A stretch of 64,000 bases of DNA from Beroe forskalii (taxonomy: Eukaryota > Ctenophora > Nuda > Beroida > Beroidae). The notes under the pieces are model-generated. The model searched no databases and had not been told where the DNA came from. It saw only the letters and a list, made by a program, of their open reading frames with translations. A program made the position numbers and the translations under genes. Below are positions 45,592 through 55,735 of this stretch, one piece after another (the first letter of the stretch is position 1; each line of letters opens with the position of its first letter). The stretch lies in assembly GCA_011033025.1 (NCBI GenBank), contig WFMF01000205.1, positions 62,001 through 126,000 of the forward strand, in the 5' to 3' direction.

Positions 45592-48500
45592 ATGACCGAA
45601 GACAGAGGAAAAGACACAGAAAGACTGCTGAAAGCTCCAGAGAGGTCTGAGGAGCGCTTCTTCAGAAGCATCAACAGTAGAGGAGATTCTTTCGCTTCAG
45701 CTTTATCTGCTAACGAGGTGCTTTCATTTGATCAATTCTTGTTTCATTCCTATATAGCTATATAAACATTAATAAACGCGTTCAATCTCCAAATAGGTCA
45801 AAGGAGCGGGATTCACGCCTCTTTAAATGTGAAACATTCCCTAACTTTTCTGTTACCATAAATGCCTTAAACATGTTATATTCAAAAGGAAACCGGATAT
45901 TTGTAACATATTAGGATCATGGTATTTAATGGTTAATGCCTTAAACGTAAACATAAACCAATAATAAACACATTATAAACCATAATAAACCATAATAAAC
46001 CATAATAAACCATGTCCGCAGAGAGTTCCCCAAGAAGCATTCCGCAGCACTCCAGCGAGATGGTATATCCTCTTCGCTTTCTGTTACATGGGGCTCATTC
46101 AGGCTTTCATTGGTTAGTGTGTGTTACATGGGCTCATTCAGGCTTTCATTGGTTAGTTGTGTGTGTTACATGGGGCTAATTCAGGCTTTCATTGGTTAGT
46201 TGTGTGTGTTACATGGGGCTAATTCAGGCTTTCATTGGTTAGTGTGTGTTACATGGGGCTCATTCAGGCTTTCATTGGTTAGTGTGTGTTACATGGGGCT
46301 CATTCAGGCTTTCATTGGTTAGTAGTCTGCTACATGGGGCTCATTCAGGCTTTCATTGGTTAGTGTTTGTTACATGGGGCTCATTCAAGCTTTCATTGGT
46401 TAGTTGTGTGTTACATGGGGCTCATTCAGGCTTTCATTGGTTAGTAGTGTGTTACATGGGGCTCATTCAGGCTTTCATTGGTTAGTAGTGTGTTACATGG
46501 GCCTCATCCAGGCTTTCATTGGTTAGTGTGTGTTACATGGGGCTCATTCAGGCTTTCATTGGTTAGTAGTGTGTTACATGGGCCTCATCCAGGCTTTCAT
46601 TGGTTAGTGTGTGTTACATGGGGCTCATTCAGGCTTTCATTGGTTAGTAGTGTGTTACATGGGGCTCATTCAGGCTTTCATTGGTTAGTAGTGTGTTACA
46701 TGGGGCTCATTCAGGCTTTCATTGGTGTGTGTGTTACATGGGGCTCATTCAGGCTTTCATTGGTTAGTGTGTGTTACATGGGGCTCATTCAGGCTTTCAT
46801 TGGTTAGTGTTTGTTACATGGGGCTCATTCAGGCTTTCATTGGTTAGTTGTGTGTTACATGGGCCTCATTCAGGCTTTCATTGGTTAGTTGTGTGTTACA
46901 TGGGGCTCATTCAGGCTTTCATTGGTTAGTTGTGTGTTACATGGGGCTCATTCAGGCTTTCATTGGTTAGTTGTGTGTTACATGGGCCTCATTCAGGCTT
47001 TCATTGGTTAGTTGTGTGTTACATGGGGCTCATTCAGGCTTTCATTGGTTAGTTGTGTGTTACATGGGGCTCATTCAGGCTTTCATTGGTTAGTAGTGTG
47101 TTACATGGGCCTCATTCAGGCTTTCATTGGTTAGTTGTGTGTTACATGGGGCTCATTCAGGCTTTCATTGGTTAGTAGTGTGTTACATGGGGCTCATTCA
47201 GGCTTTCATTGGTTAGTTGTGTGTTACATGGGCCTCATCCAGGCTTTCATTGGTTAGTTGTGTGTTACATGGGGCTCATTCAGGCTTTCATTGGTTAGTG
47301 TGTGTTACATGGGGCTCATTCAGGCTTTCATTGGTTAGTAGTGTGTTACATGGGGCTAATTCAGGCTTTCATTGGTGTGTGTGTTACATGGGGCTCATTC
47401 AGGCTTTCATTGGTTAGTTGTGTGTTACATGGGGCTCATTCAGGCTTTCATTGGTTAGTTGTGTGTTACATGGGGCTCATTCAGGCTTTCATTGGTTAGT
47501 AGTGTGTTACATGGGACTCATTCAGGCTTTCATTGGTTAGTTAATTAGCTGGGTTTTAACGTTATTGCAACATTTCTCTAGAATTGCCTCTATATTCATG
47601 TGATAACCACAATATGGTAATTTTACCTAGTTGCCATGACAACTGTAACCAAGCAACAACCCCAGGTAACTCGTGGGGGCCCATCTCTGAAGTGATGAAG
47701 AGTGTCTACTCCTGGACAGACAGTCAAATCAGCTCGCTGGCCCTCTGGACCCCTGTATTCTTCGTACCCGGGGCCTTCCTCTTTCCTCCCTTCATGTCAA
47801 TGACGAACATGCGGGTGGTCATGCTAACCAACACCTTCCTCTTGTTTTCTGCAGGTCTTTTGAAGGTGATATGGTGTATACCCCTTTTCAGTGATTTCCT
47901 GCTGTTTTATCTGAAAATTTGTGATTTATTTTCCAAATGTAGCTTTTAATAATCAATTCAAGTGTCCCTGTTCGAATGTTCTTAGTTTCGTTAAATTTTA
48001 TGTCTTTTTCAAGTCTAATTACTCATCTATCCCTATCTACTCTGATCTATATTCTTATCGTAGTATCTATTCTTGTCTCCCCTTATAATCTCTCGTTTCA
48101 GATCCTCTCAGTGACCATTATCTCGCGAGAGTACCTGATCTACACTGCTCACGTGACCCAAATAATCAACGGCTTGTGTGGTGCAGTCCCCTTCTCCGCC
48201 ATCATGTACATTTCCGGTAATTTCAGGTTCTGTGATGAATATTAGTCAACTATAGTCAATTGAGAGCCAATATAGCAGTTTCAGTTTCATGGCTAGGAAT
48301 TAATCTAATACGGTAGTTCGAATGACGGGAGTATGAAATGCCCCTCCCTTGATTCGGAGGATTGATTCCAATGCTTGTTTCAAGGAACTAGTTCCCTAAT
48401 ATTATTCATCTTCTTTCAGTGAACTGGTTCCCAACGAAGGAGCAACTGATTGTCGTGGGGCTCATCGTAGCGTGCCAAAGTGCTGGTGAGTTACTGAAAA

Positions 48501-51145
48501 ATTAGGAAAACTCTGAAAAAATGGGGGGATGAAACCCAAACTGAAGGGAAAAACCTGATCCATGAGACACGAGTAGGTTTTTAAAGTGCTGAATACGAGG
48601 ACTAATTTTCTCGTTTATCGTTTCAATTGTATCTTGTCTATGCCACTTATCTTAGCCTTCCCCATCGTTGCAGGTTCAGCCATCCCGTTCGTGTTGGGGC
48701 CTAACCTAGTCCCCGAGCCCGGGAATGATACTCTACCAACACTGGGGAGTTATGATGACAGTGGCAATGAAGACTTCTACGCTGCCAGACTAAAGTAATA
48801 ATAATCTGATATTAATAGCTTATCAGTTTCCTCTGTATCGTTATCATCTTATCTGGAATTTTACTGAAGTACGAAAACGAATATCAAAATAATTCATATG
48901 GTATTAGGGAGAAAAACGATAAAATTTTTATGAACTTTTTGAGTATGTAGCGATTTCAATAACTCTTTTACTCTTCCCGCTGCGTTGTTAATTTGTTAAT
49001 TATCAGAGATAACTTTTCCTCCTCTCCCTAAAATTGTACCTCATGGTCCAGGGAGGCTGCATGATTGCCACCTTTGTATTCGCTCTCATCTACTTCCCTT
49101 CCCGGCCCAAGATGGCGCCCACAGCGACAGCTGCCGTCTATAAGCTCGATATACGAGAGGTGATTGCGAACATTCAAATGACAACTTTTAGTTTTATTAC
49201 TTTATTAAAACTAATTTTATCATGAGCGAATTACCTAATGAAAACTTTTATCTTTTTAGTTTATTAAAACCACAGTTGCAATCTTACCACAGTTGCAATC
49301 TTATCACAGTTGCAATCTTACCACAGTTGCAATCGTATCACAGTTGCAATCTTATCATTTCTCGTTTGCGTTGAATTACTTTCAGTTTTATTAAAACTAA
49401 TTTTATCATGAATTATTTAATTCTTGGACTCTGAATAGATTATGTTTCACATCACATTTTAATTTTTAAATGAATATTTCAGGGTGTGAAGATTCTGTTC
49501 CAACGACCTAACTTCTGGGTTCCAGTTCTGGCATTTTCTCTGACTACGTGAGTTGGATTTGACTCAATTTAAAACGATTTATTCATCGATTTATTCATCG
49601 ATCTATTACTCTGCGAATTGCGATAACGAAAGAAGCATTCGCTGAATTTTGAATATTCCTCAGGGGTGCAATAAACGGTTACGGTCTGACCCTGGAACAG
49701 ATCCTGGAGAACAGCAAGCTGTCAGTGGACACTGCCGGGTATATTGGGTTCGCTGCTCTGCTGTGCTCAGTGCCTGCTAATCTCATTGTGGGAACCATAG
49801 GGGCCATCTTCCCTCGTCAACGGGTGGGTGATGAGATGCCATGTATCTATGTTACTTACAAACTTCAGGCGAACGAGTTTAAAATATCAATTAAATTTCT
49901 CAAATTTCAAGCGTTTAAATGGGAAATACTGTAAATTTGAATGAAAGATTAATGAATCATACTTGGTTATTTGGTTGGACCCTGATCATGCTACATTGAT
50001 TAATTTGAATTTACTTAAACCTACTCTGGTTGGCCTATACTGAAAAAAGCCCTATTAATCGTCCCTTTTAACCTGTTGCTTCCACAGAAGCTGATGGTAG
50101 TTTGCTTCCTGTCCGTTGGATCTGCAGCAATGGCAGTGTTTGTGGCAGAGCTGGAGTTCTGGATACCCCGAGATATGGCAGTCATTTGGGTGTCAGTGAT
50201 TATAGGGATCTTATGTCTCACTGGTAAGTCAGGGGGGATGTGTTCTTGTGCAGAGGTGTTAATCCTATTGCCCAATTTTGTCTGATGCCCATATTTCTTC
50301 TGCAAGTCCAACTTCTTAAATTTAAGTTCTACGCGGTTCTTTGCTAAACAGTTCGAAGCAAAAGTAATTAGCTTGCCCGACTACTCGAGTACTCCTATAT
50401 ATTATCCTAGTTTAAGTTACCACTTTCTGAATGACTTGTTTTCAGGTTGTGCGCCGCTGCTGTTTGATATGAGTGCTGAGGCCAGTCACCCAGTCAGCGA
50501 GGAACTGAGCAGTACTGTGATGGTGCTGGGGAATCAGATTACATCCCTGCTCTACATAGCCCTTATTCAGATAGTTCCAAGTGAGTTAACCTTCATACAG
50601 ACTTTCAGATAGTTCCAAGTGAGTTAACCCTCATACAGACTTTCAGATAGTTCCAAGTGAGTAAAACTCGTGAAAACTGAAAATTATCTGAATGCCGTGT
50701 GAAAGTTTGGCCTAAAATCCATTTCAGTCGCTCATACCCCAAAAATCGAGGCATACCCTTATCTCTTTATTCTTGGGTTACATGTAGCCTCATAAACCCC
50801 TTATCTCCTACTTCTAGCCCTCTCATAAACCCTTCTCTCCCCTCCTCAGGTACAGATAAGGATAATCTGAACTTCGTGTTGCTGGCTGCCTTCGCTGCAG
50901 CCATCATCGCATCCCTCTTTTACCGTCCTGTTGACGTCCGGCGGACACTGTCACAAAATTCCGCCACCGTCGACCAACTCGACTACCGGAGCATTCAACA
51001 AGTCGAGAACGCCGGCTTTTCCGTCGACTTGAACACGAATACGAGTTATAAGTCGGCAGCAACCAGGACTTTGCCGCGAGCCGAGGCGCCGGCGTTTTAC
51101 GATGCGAATTACGCTGATGACGAGATAACTCCGTCAGGCACATGA
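45592..51145 (+). CDS. Major facilitator transporter, SLC49A4/DIRC2-like (12 exons)
   Basis: Exons: 45592-45717, 46022-46112, 47666-47865, 48102-48216, 48420-48485, 48674-48794, about 49037-49159 (acceptor unclear), 49483-49547, 49664-49823, 50088-50223, 50446-50580 and 50850-51145. All other phases agree. The total is about 540 residues, near the roughly 480 of vertebrate DIRC2. The N-terminus has a D-x-x-x-L-L sorting signal (DTERLL), as expected for a lysosomal membrane protein. Exon 2 encodes TM1 (WYILFAFCYMGLIQAFIG), exon 3 GNSWGPISEVMKSVYSW, exon 5 the MFS loop NWFPTKEQ, exon 6 FVLGPNLVPEP, and exon 7 ALIYFPSRPKMAP (DIRC2 has YFPSRPP). Further membrane helices follow, then an about 80-residue hydrophilic tail. 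SLC49 members move metabolites (haem, choline, pyridoxine); the substrate here is unknown. Exon 2 and exon 11 donors are tandemly duplicated. Confidence 0.85.
46076..47545. repeat. ~40-bp minisatellite carrying an exon end and its 5' splice site, about 36 copies
   Basis: The unit is tgttacatggggctcattca followed by ggctttcattggttagtgtg (40-42 bp). It is the last 36 bases of SLC49A4-like exon 2, encoding CYMGLIQAFIG, plus the donor G|GTTAGT. The first unit is the real exon end (donor at 46113). The rest fill most of intron 2. In the exon frame every unit ends ATT GGT TAG, so using any later donor would give a stop. Confidence 0.93.
50555..50662. repeat. 39-bp repeat duplicating the exon-11 donor (three donors)
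   Basis: cagatagttccaagtgagt, the end of exon 11 plus GTGAGT, occurs at the true border (50580/50581) and twice more downstream, separated by taacctcatacagacttt. The later donors read into TAG within 13 codons. Confidence 0.88.
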
Positions 51146-51310
51146 CGTCACAAGGAGATAGGAAGTAGTGTTTAAAGTTAGTGAAAATCATGTTTTCATA
51201 ATCAGTAGTGGGACATGTAGCCACAAGTCTAAACATCAAACCAGTACCATCGAGACCATTGAATAGATAATAAACTTAGTTTGTTTGTACTTACTTTCTA
51301 TTTCCTTTTA

Positions 51311-51316
51311 AATAAA
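51311..51316 (+). promoter_or_regulatory. Polyadenylation signal of the SLC49A4-like gene
   Basis: AATAAA, 166 bp after the stop codon. A dispersed repeat begins about 60 bp further on. Confidence 0.6.
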
Positions 51317-51375
51317 GATTAACAGTTTTGATTGGAATTAAAGTTTTGATAGCAGTTTTTAGTTTTCTACCTTCT

Positions 51376-52345
51376 CATGACATCTAAGCACTTGATCATG
51401 AGAAGCTGAACTGAAATCTGACGAGTTAGGTTTTACAGGATTGATGTAATATTATTTAACCAGTCATTAGCTGGACATTTCATAAGTTTGATATAATCTA
51501 GCCCATTTATTCATAGCACGAGTAACTTTAAATTGTACTCAATTTTAAATTTGATCAGTGTTTTTGTTTCAGTGAAAATCTTAAATCATTAGCTCCGAAA
51601 TCTTTCTGTGTCTAATTATTATCGAGAAATTGATTTGATTCTTTTGTATATATCATTAAAGTATTTATAAACGTATCAAGATGTGCGACAGTTTAATATT
51701 GTAATTGTTTTCTAAGAATCTCATTTTGCTTCTGAAAAAATGGTTTTTGTTTGAAGAGGTAACTATACTAATCCGGATTTTGAAATCTTTACGTGCAACC
51801 ATATTACCTTGCTAATGCTTGAAAAGCACGTCAGCAAACAGAATGTGGAATCTGAGCTTTAATCTTAACCTTGAGCATTGCATTTTGCAAATATGTAATT
51901 TGATCACAGTTGTTCTCTTATCAACCGTGTGATAAGAGTTTAATAATTAAATTTCTTTGTCCTAAGGCCGGCGTGGGGTCATATTACTAAATTTGTTTTA
52001 ATTTTAAGACTGTTCCCCTGTTTTAAAGATCTCAAACCCTGCCACTACCACAGTATCACGTCTTTTAATCACTGTAAATTCAGTTTATCAGAAATAAGAT
52101 TAAAAACACAGGCTCAAATACTCTCAGATTCTCGGCACATTTTACAATCAATTTGAGACGGATATGGGCTCATTTGGCAAACTCCGAGTATTATGGAAGG
52201 CGCTAATGTCAATATGTTAGACGTTTCCGCGCATGGAAACGCGCATTTATTGCGCGCGCATTGTATTCGTTTTTACGCGCCGCGCAATTGCCAGGCGTTG
52301 CCTGGCCCCCTGCGCGCGCGCCCCGACTCGCAGAGTCGGGACAGA
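51376..52345. repeat. ~1-kb dispersed repeat, first copy
   Basis: Matches 63059-64000 almost base for base (few percent difference). It ends in a GC-rich palindromic zone: acgtttccgcgcatggaaac, then gcgcgcgc, then cccgactcgcagagtcggg. No ORF. Probably a non-autonomous mobile element or a segmental duplication; the second copy runs off the window. Confidence 0.88.
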
Positions 52346-52930
52346 CAACGTCTGGCAACCGCGCAAACTGTCGTTTCACTCTGGGCAAATTGAAAAGACT
52401 AGAGGAGAATTTTTACTAAATTTTAATTTCTAACCATTTGGTGCCTTTTTAAATTTTAATATGCATGACATCTTTACAAATTACAATTTCATTGTACTTT
52501 TGAAAATCATTACTCTTCAGATGTTATAATTCATTTTTATACCTCATTTTTTAATTGATTCTGCAATTCTGTTATGAGTGTTTGGTGCTTTCCTGCTAAA
52601 CACATATACTTCTGTCATAATATTTATATTTTACCCTCCTTATATTTATATTTGATTCTCCTAGGAGCTGATCACCTCCAAGGTGTACTTTACAAATATA
52701 TCCTCATGCATTCATGTACTGATTTTTTCTGCATTTAGTAATCTGATTTACCTGATTATTTTATTTTATTTATATGTTGATTTTTCTGTTTTGGCTTTTG
52801 AGGTTTTGTCAAGTCACTTCTTATGGGGCCATATTCTCACATAAAATTCCTTAATATAACCATTTGTTTACTTTGCATCCACATGCTGGGAATATTATTG
52901 AAATTTGAATTGATAATATAGCTTTTTGTT
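52346..52930. other. AT-rich, probably LINE 3' untranslated region
   Basis: No ORF. It leads into a LINE 3' terminus at 52935-53015, so part of it may be LINE-derived. Confidence 0.4.
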
Positions 52931-52934
52931 GAAT

Positions 52935-53015
52935 CTGTTTTCGTGGCACAGCTGTGCAATAGATTAAGTTGATGTGCCACTATAATATAAAAGTTTAAAT
53001 TATTATTATTATAAT
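52935..53015 (+). mobile_element. LINE 3' terminus with stem-loop and (att)n tail
   Basis: ttttcgtggcacagctgtgc and gttgatgtgccactataata form an 8-bp stem (gtggcaca/tgtgccac), followed by aaattattattattat. The same end follows the LINE at 61008-61475. Confidence 0.82.
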
Positions 53016-53032
53016 ATATTGTATATGCAGCT

Positions 53033-53195
53033 GCTAAAGCTGTAGTGGGACTCTATAAGCATGACCACCTTGGTGAAACTTTAAAAGAGCTGCATTGGTT
53101 ACCAATTAAATACCGTGTTCAATTTAAATTGCTTTTATTGGTTTATAAGTGTCTGAATGGTCTGGGACCTGATTATTTAATGAGTATGTTTAGAT
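53033..53195 (+). mobile_element. LINE reverse-transcriptase C-terminal fragment
   Basis: An open frame with LKELHWLPIKYRVQFKLLLL and VYKCLNGLGPDYLMSMF, the characteristic region after the RT of CR1/L2/Jockey-like ORF2. It lies directly after the tail of another copy; no RT core precedes it. Confidence 0.82.
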
Positions 53196-53402
53196 ATGCT
53201 GACTTTAATCATTCCATATATTTATATCGTATTCTTATCGTATTCTCATTATTTCTTATCGTATTCTTATACGTTGCAATTTGCAGGCTTATCGTTGCAA
53301 AGTTGAATACAAGTAACCACAGTGCTTGTATTGAGAAAACGACAGTTACTTTGTTCGTGATAGATTATAGCTAGTCAACTATCATCCCGCTGACAGAGGA
53401 TC

Positions 53403-53948
53403 ATGTACGGTCTACGTTCCGGAACACGCCAACCTCCTGCATCTGTTACACACCCCGGCTACCAGCCTGGCAGTGGCTTTCAGACAGCGACTACGCCATC
53501 TGCTTCCCTCAACGCGAATGTTAGTGCGGTGACTGCGACCCTTGATGCCCTGTACCCGCTCATTGATGCCCTGAAGCCGAGCTCAGATTTTGAAATCGGT
53601 ATTACCAATGTCGTCCGTCTCTTGGTCGGACAACTAGCAGAAGTAAAGCGTGAGCAGGACAAGTTGCAGCAGAGCAACGAGCAATCATTCCATGGGATTA
53701 GCAGTGGGATGTTGGATCTGACGAGGAGCACGGTGAAGGCTGAGCAGTACAACAGGCGTGATACTGCAACGGTGACGGGGTTGGTGAAGGCCGATGGAGA
53801 GAATGACGGATCCCTACAGAGGGCTGTTGCTGACGTGATGACCCTGTCTGGAGAGACGGTGACTCCTGCGGACTTCTCTCGTGTCACAGGAACTCAGCGG
53901 AGACCAGGACAATCAGAGGTAAGACTGTTTACCCATCTGTTACGGTAA
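53403..53948 (+). CDS. LINE ORF1-like protein
   Basis: About 180 residues. A proline/glycine-rich head is followed by a coiled-coil-like part (LAEVKREQDKLQQSNEQSF) and EQYNRRDTATVTGLVKADGE, which matches the EQYxRRxNVxIxGL start of the RNA-binding domain in LINE ORF1 proteins. At about 53920 the frame shifts. The next frame reads TVKFKTVNKKDKVVRGYKNF. Binds retrotransposon RNA by family analogy. Confidence 0.7.
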   Translation: MYGLRSGTRQPPASVTHPGYQPGSGFQTATTPSASLNANVSAVTATLDALYPLIDALKPSSDFEIGITNVVRLLVGQLAEVKREQDKLQQSNEQSFHGISSGMLDLTRSTVKAEQYNRRDTATVTGLVKADGENDGSLQRAVADVMTLSGETVTPADFSRVTGTQRRPGQSEVRLFTHLLR

Positions 53949-54102
53949 AATTCAAGACTGTTAACAAGAAGGATAAGGTAGTACGTGGATACAAAAACTT
54001 TGACACGGTTGCTAAGAAGCCTAGACCCGTGAAAATATTTCACTCTATTAGTCACCACTATGCTGAACACTTTTTACCTGTTATGTCAAAAATATTTGAA
54101 AA

Positions 54103-55569
54103 TTGATTCATAAACGGCTCATTGATTTTCTGGATAAACATAACGTTATTTATGAAAAACAGTTTGGATTCAGGCGCCAGCACTCCACAATACACGCATT
54201 AAATACTGCGATTACACAAGTAGTTAATAGTTTACATAAGAATGAAACTGTATTTGGCATTTTTCTTGACTTCAGTAAAGCCTTTGATACAATTCAACAT
54301 AAAATACTACTTGATAAACTTGAACATTATGGTATAAGAGGTAAAGCGCATAATCTACTTCAGTCTTACTTAAGTAATAGAAACCAACTAGTAATCTCTG
54401 GTAACTTTAAATCAAAATTACTCTCCATAACAGCAGGTGTTCCCCAAGGGTCAGTGCTCGGTCCATTACTCTTCCTCATCTACATTAATGATTTAGTATT
54501 TAGCCAATGTAGCTGTAACTCAAGTCACTGTTCTACTAGCTGTATCGACTCTGCATCTTTTATACTATTTGCTGATGATACTAACTTATTTGTTACTGGC
54601 AAATCACTGAGTGATACGATCAACAAAATTAATTTAATACTTAGCAAATTAAAACTTTACCTTGAAGCAAACTATTTACATATCAATATTGGAAAATCAA
54701 AATTTATGCATTTTAAGCCGCCCAGACAGAAGACGAACCTAGGTCATAATATTACTATTAAATTTGGTAAACACAGTCTCGAACAAGTGAGCACGATCAA
54801 ATTTCTGGGAGTTAAAATTCACGAACGCTTGTCTTGGAAAGACCACGTTAAGTTTGTTTGTAATAAAGTCAGAACTAGTATTTCTCAACTTTACAATATG
54901 CGAAAAGTTATTCCTAAAAGTATGAAAAATGGTGTTTACAATGCATTAGTTAACTCGCAACTTTCTTATGGTATTTCAGTCTGGGGAGGAATGCGTGATG
55001 GTGATATACTAAAGCCACTTTTTGTCCTTCAAAAAAGGGCTCTTCGAACCCTTTTTGGCATTCAGAAAGTCTCCAAACATATCAAAGGTCACACAAAAAA
55101 TGTATTTTTCGAGAAGAAAATTCTCATAGTTTATAATATCTACAACTATATGACTATTTTAGACATTGCAAAACTACTTACGCTTAACAATCCGACCTTT
55201 TTATGTGAACTCCTTAATATTTCCATAAGCAAGATGGAATTCATTAGAAATTATAGAATAAGCTTGCCCAGCTACAAACTTAACCGCTACCAAAAAACGT
55301 TTTCATATCAAGGACCAAAATTATGGAATTTAATTGCCTCATCGAATTCCTTGTTTAAAACCAAAGATGCTCCTAAGTTGAGAATTTCTTGCATTCGATC
55401 TAGATTAAAGAAATTTCTGCTAGATATGCAAAAATATGGAACTAATAAAAGCGATGAAAATTGGCAATCCTATAATTGGTTGATAGAAAGCTATATCCAC
55501 TCGCGTGCGCTTTTTGAAGACATTTTAGGTAGCGGGCGCGCGCGGCCCGGTAAAATATCTGCACGCTAA
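54103..55569 (+). CDS. Non-LTR reverse transcriptase
   Basis: A 488-residue frame opening without a proper ATG (first codon TTG); the real start is lost by the deletion upstream. RT motifs in order: KQFGFRRQHSTIHALN, FLDFSKAFDTIQHKILL (motif A aspartate), AGVPQGSVLGPLLFLIYIND (motif B), ILFADDTNLF (catalytic ADD) and FLGVKIHERLSWKDHV. The C-terminal part has LKPLFVLQKRALRTLFG and FKTKDAPKLRIS-type LINE sequence. No endonuclease remains. The last 20 residues run into a GC-rich segment that looks unrelated. Confidence 0.92.
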   Translation: MIHKRLIDFLDKHNVIYEKQFGFRRQHSTIHALNTAITQVVNSLHKNETVFGIFLDFSKAFDTIQHKILLDKLEHYGIRGKAHNLLQSYLSNRNQLVISGNFKSKLLSITAGVPQGSVLGPLLFLIYINDLVFSQCSCNSSHCSTSCIDSASFILFADDTNLFVTGKSLSDTINKINLILSKLKLYLEANYLHINIGKSKFMHFKPPRQKTNLGHNITIKFGKHSLEQVSTIKFLGVKIHERLSWKDHVKFVCNKVRTSISQLYNMRKVIPKSMKNGVYNALVNSQLSYGISVWGGMRDGDILKPLFVLQKRALRTLFGIQKVSKHIKGHTKNVFFEKKILIVYNIYNYMTILDIAKLLTLNNPTFLCELLNISISKMEFIRNYRISLPSYKLNRYQKTFSYQGPKLWNLIASSNSLFKTKDAPKLRISCIRSRLKKFLLDMQKYGTNKSDENWQSYNWLIESYIHSRALFEDILGSGRARPGKISAR

Positions 55570-55735
55570 ATTTGATATACCCACCGGATATAGCCCGGCC
55601 CGCGAGAGCAGTTCTACGCCGGTTGCAATATAGCCCGCCTCTTGGAAGAAAATATTTTTTGTTGCTAAACTGGCTGAGATTATTGAAAGTGTCCACAACA
55701 ACAATTTTAGCAGCAAAATATCGATCATGAATCAA

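Larger units (their letters stand above)
53403..55569 (+). mobile_element. Internally deleted non-LTR retrotransposon with RT
   Basis: An ORF1-type protein (53403-53945, its frame continuing after a shift to about 54060) runs directly into the middle of the reverse transcriptase. The endonuclease and the start of the RT are missing. One A too few near 54098 puts the SKIFE motif and the RT ORF in different frames. The 3' end lacks the usual tail and is followed at 55736 by foldback element 3. Confidence 0.85.

Noticed and set aside
46246..47499. ORFs of 65-109 codons (GAHSGFHWLV type)
   Set aside because: They are the splice-site minisatellite read in other frames.
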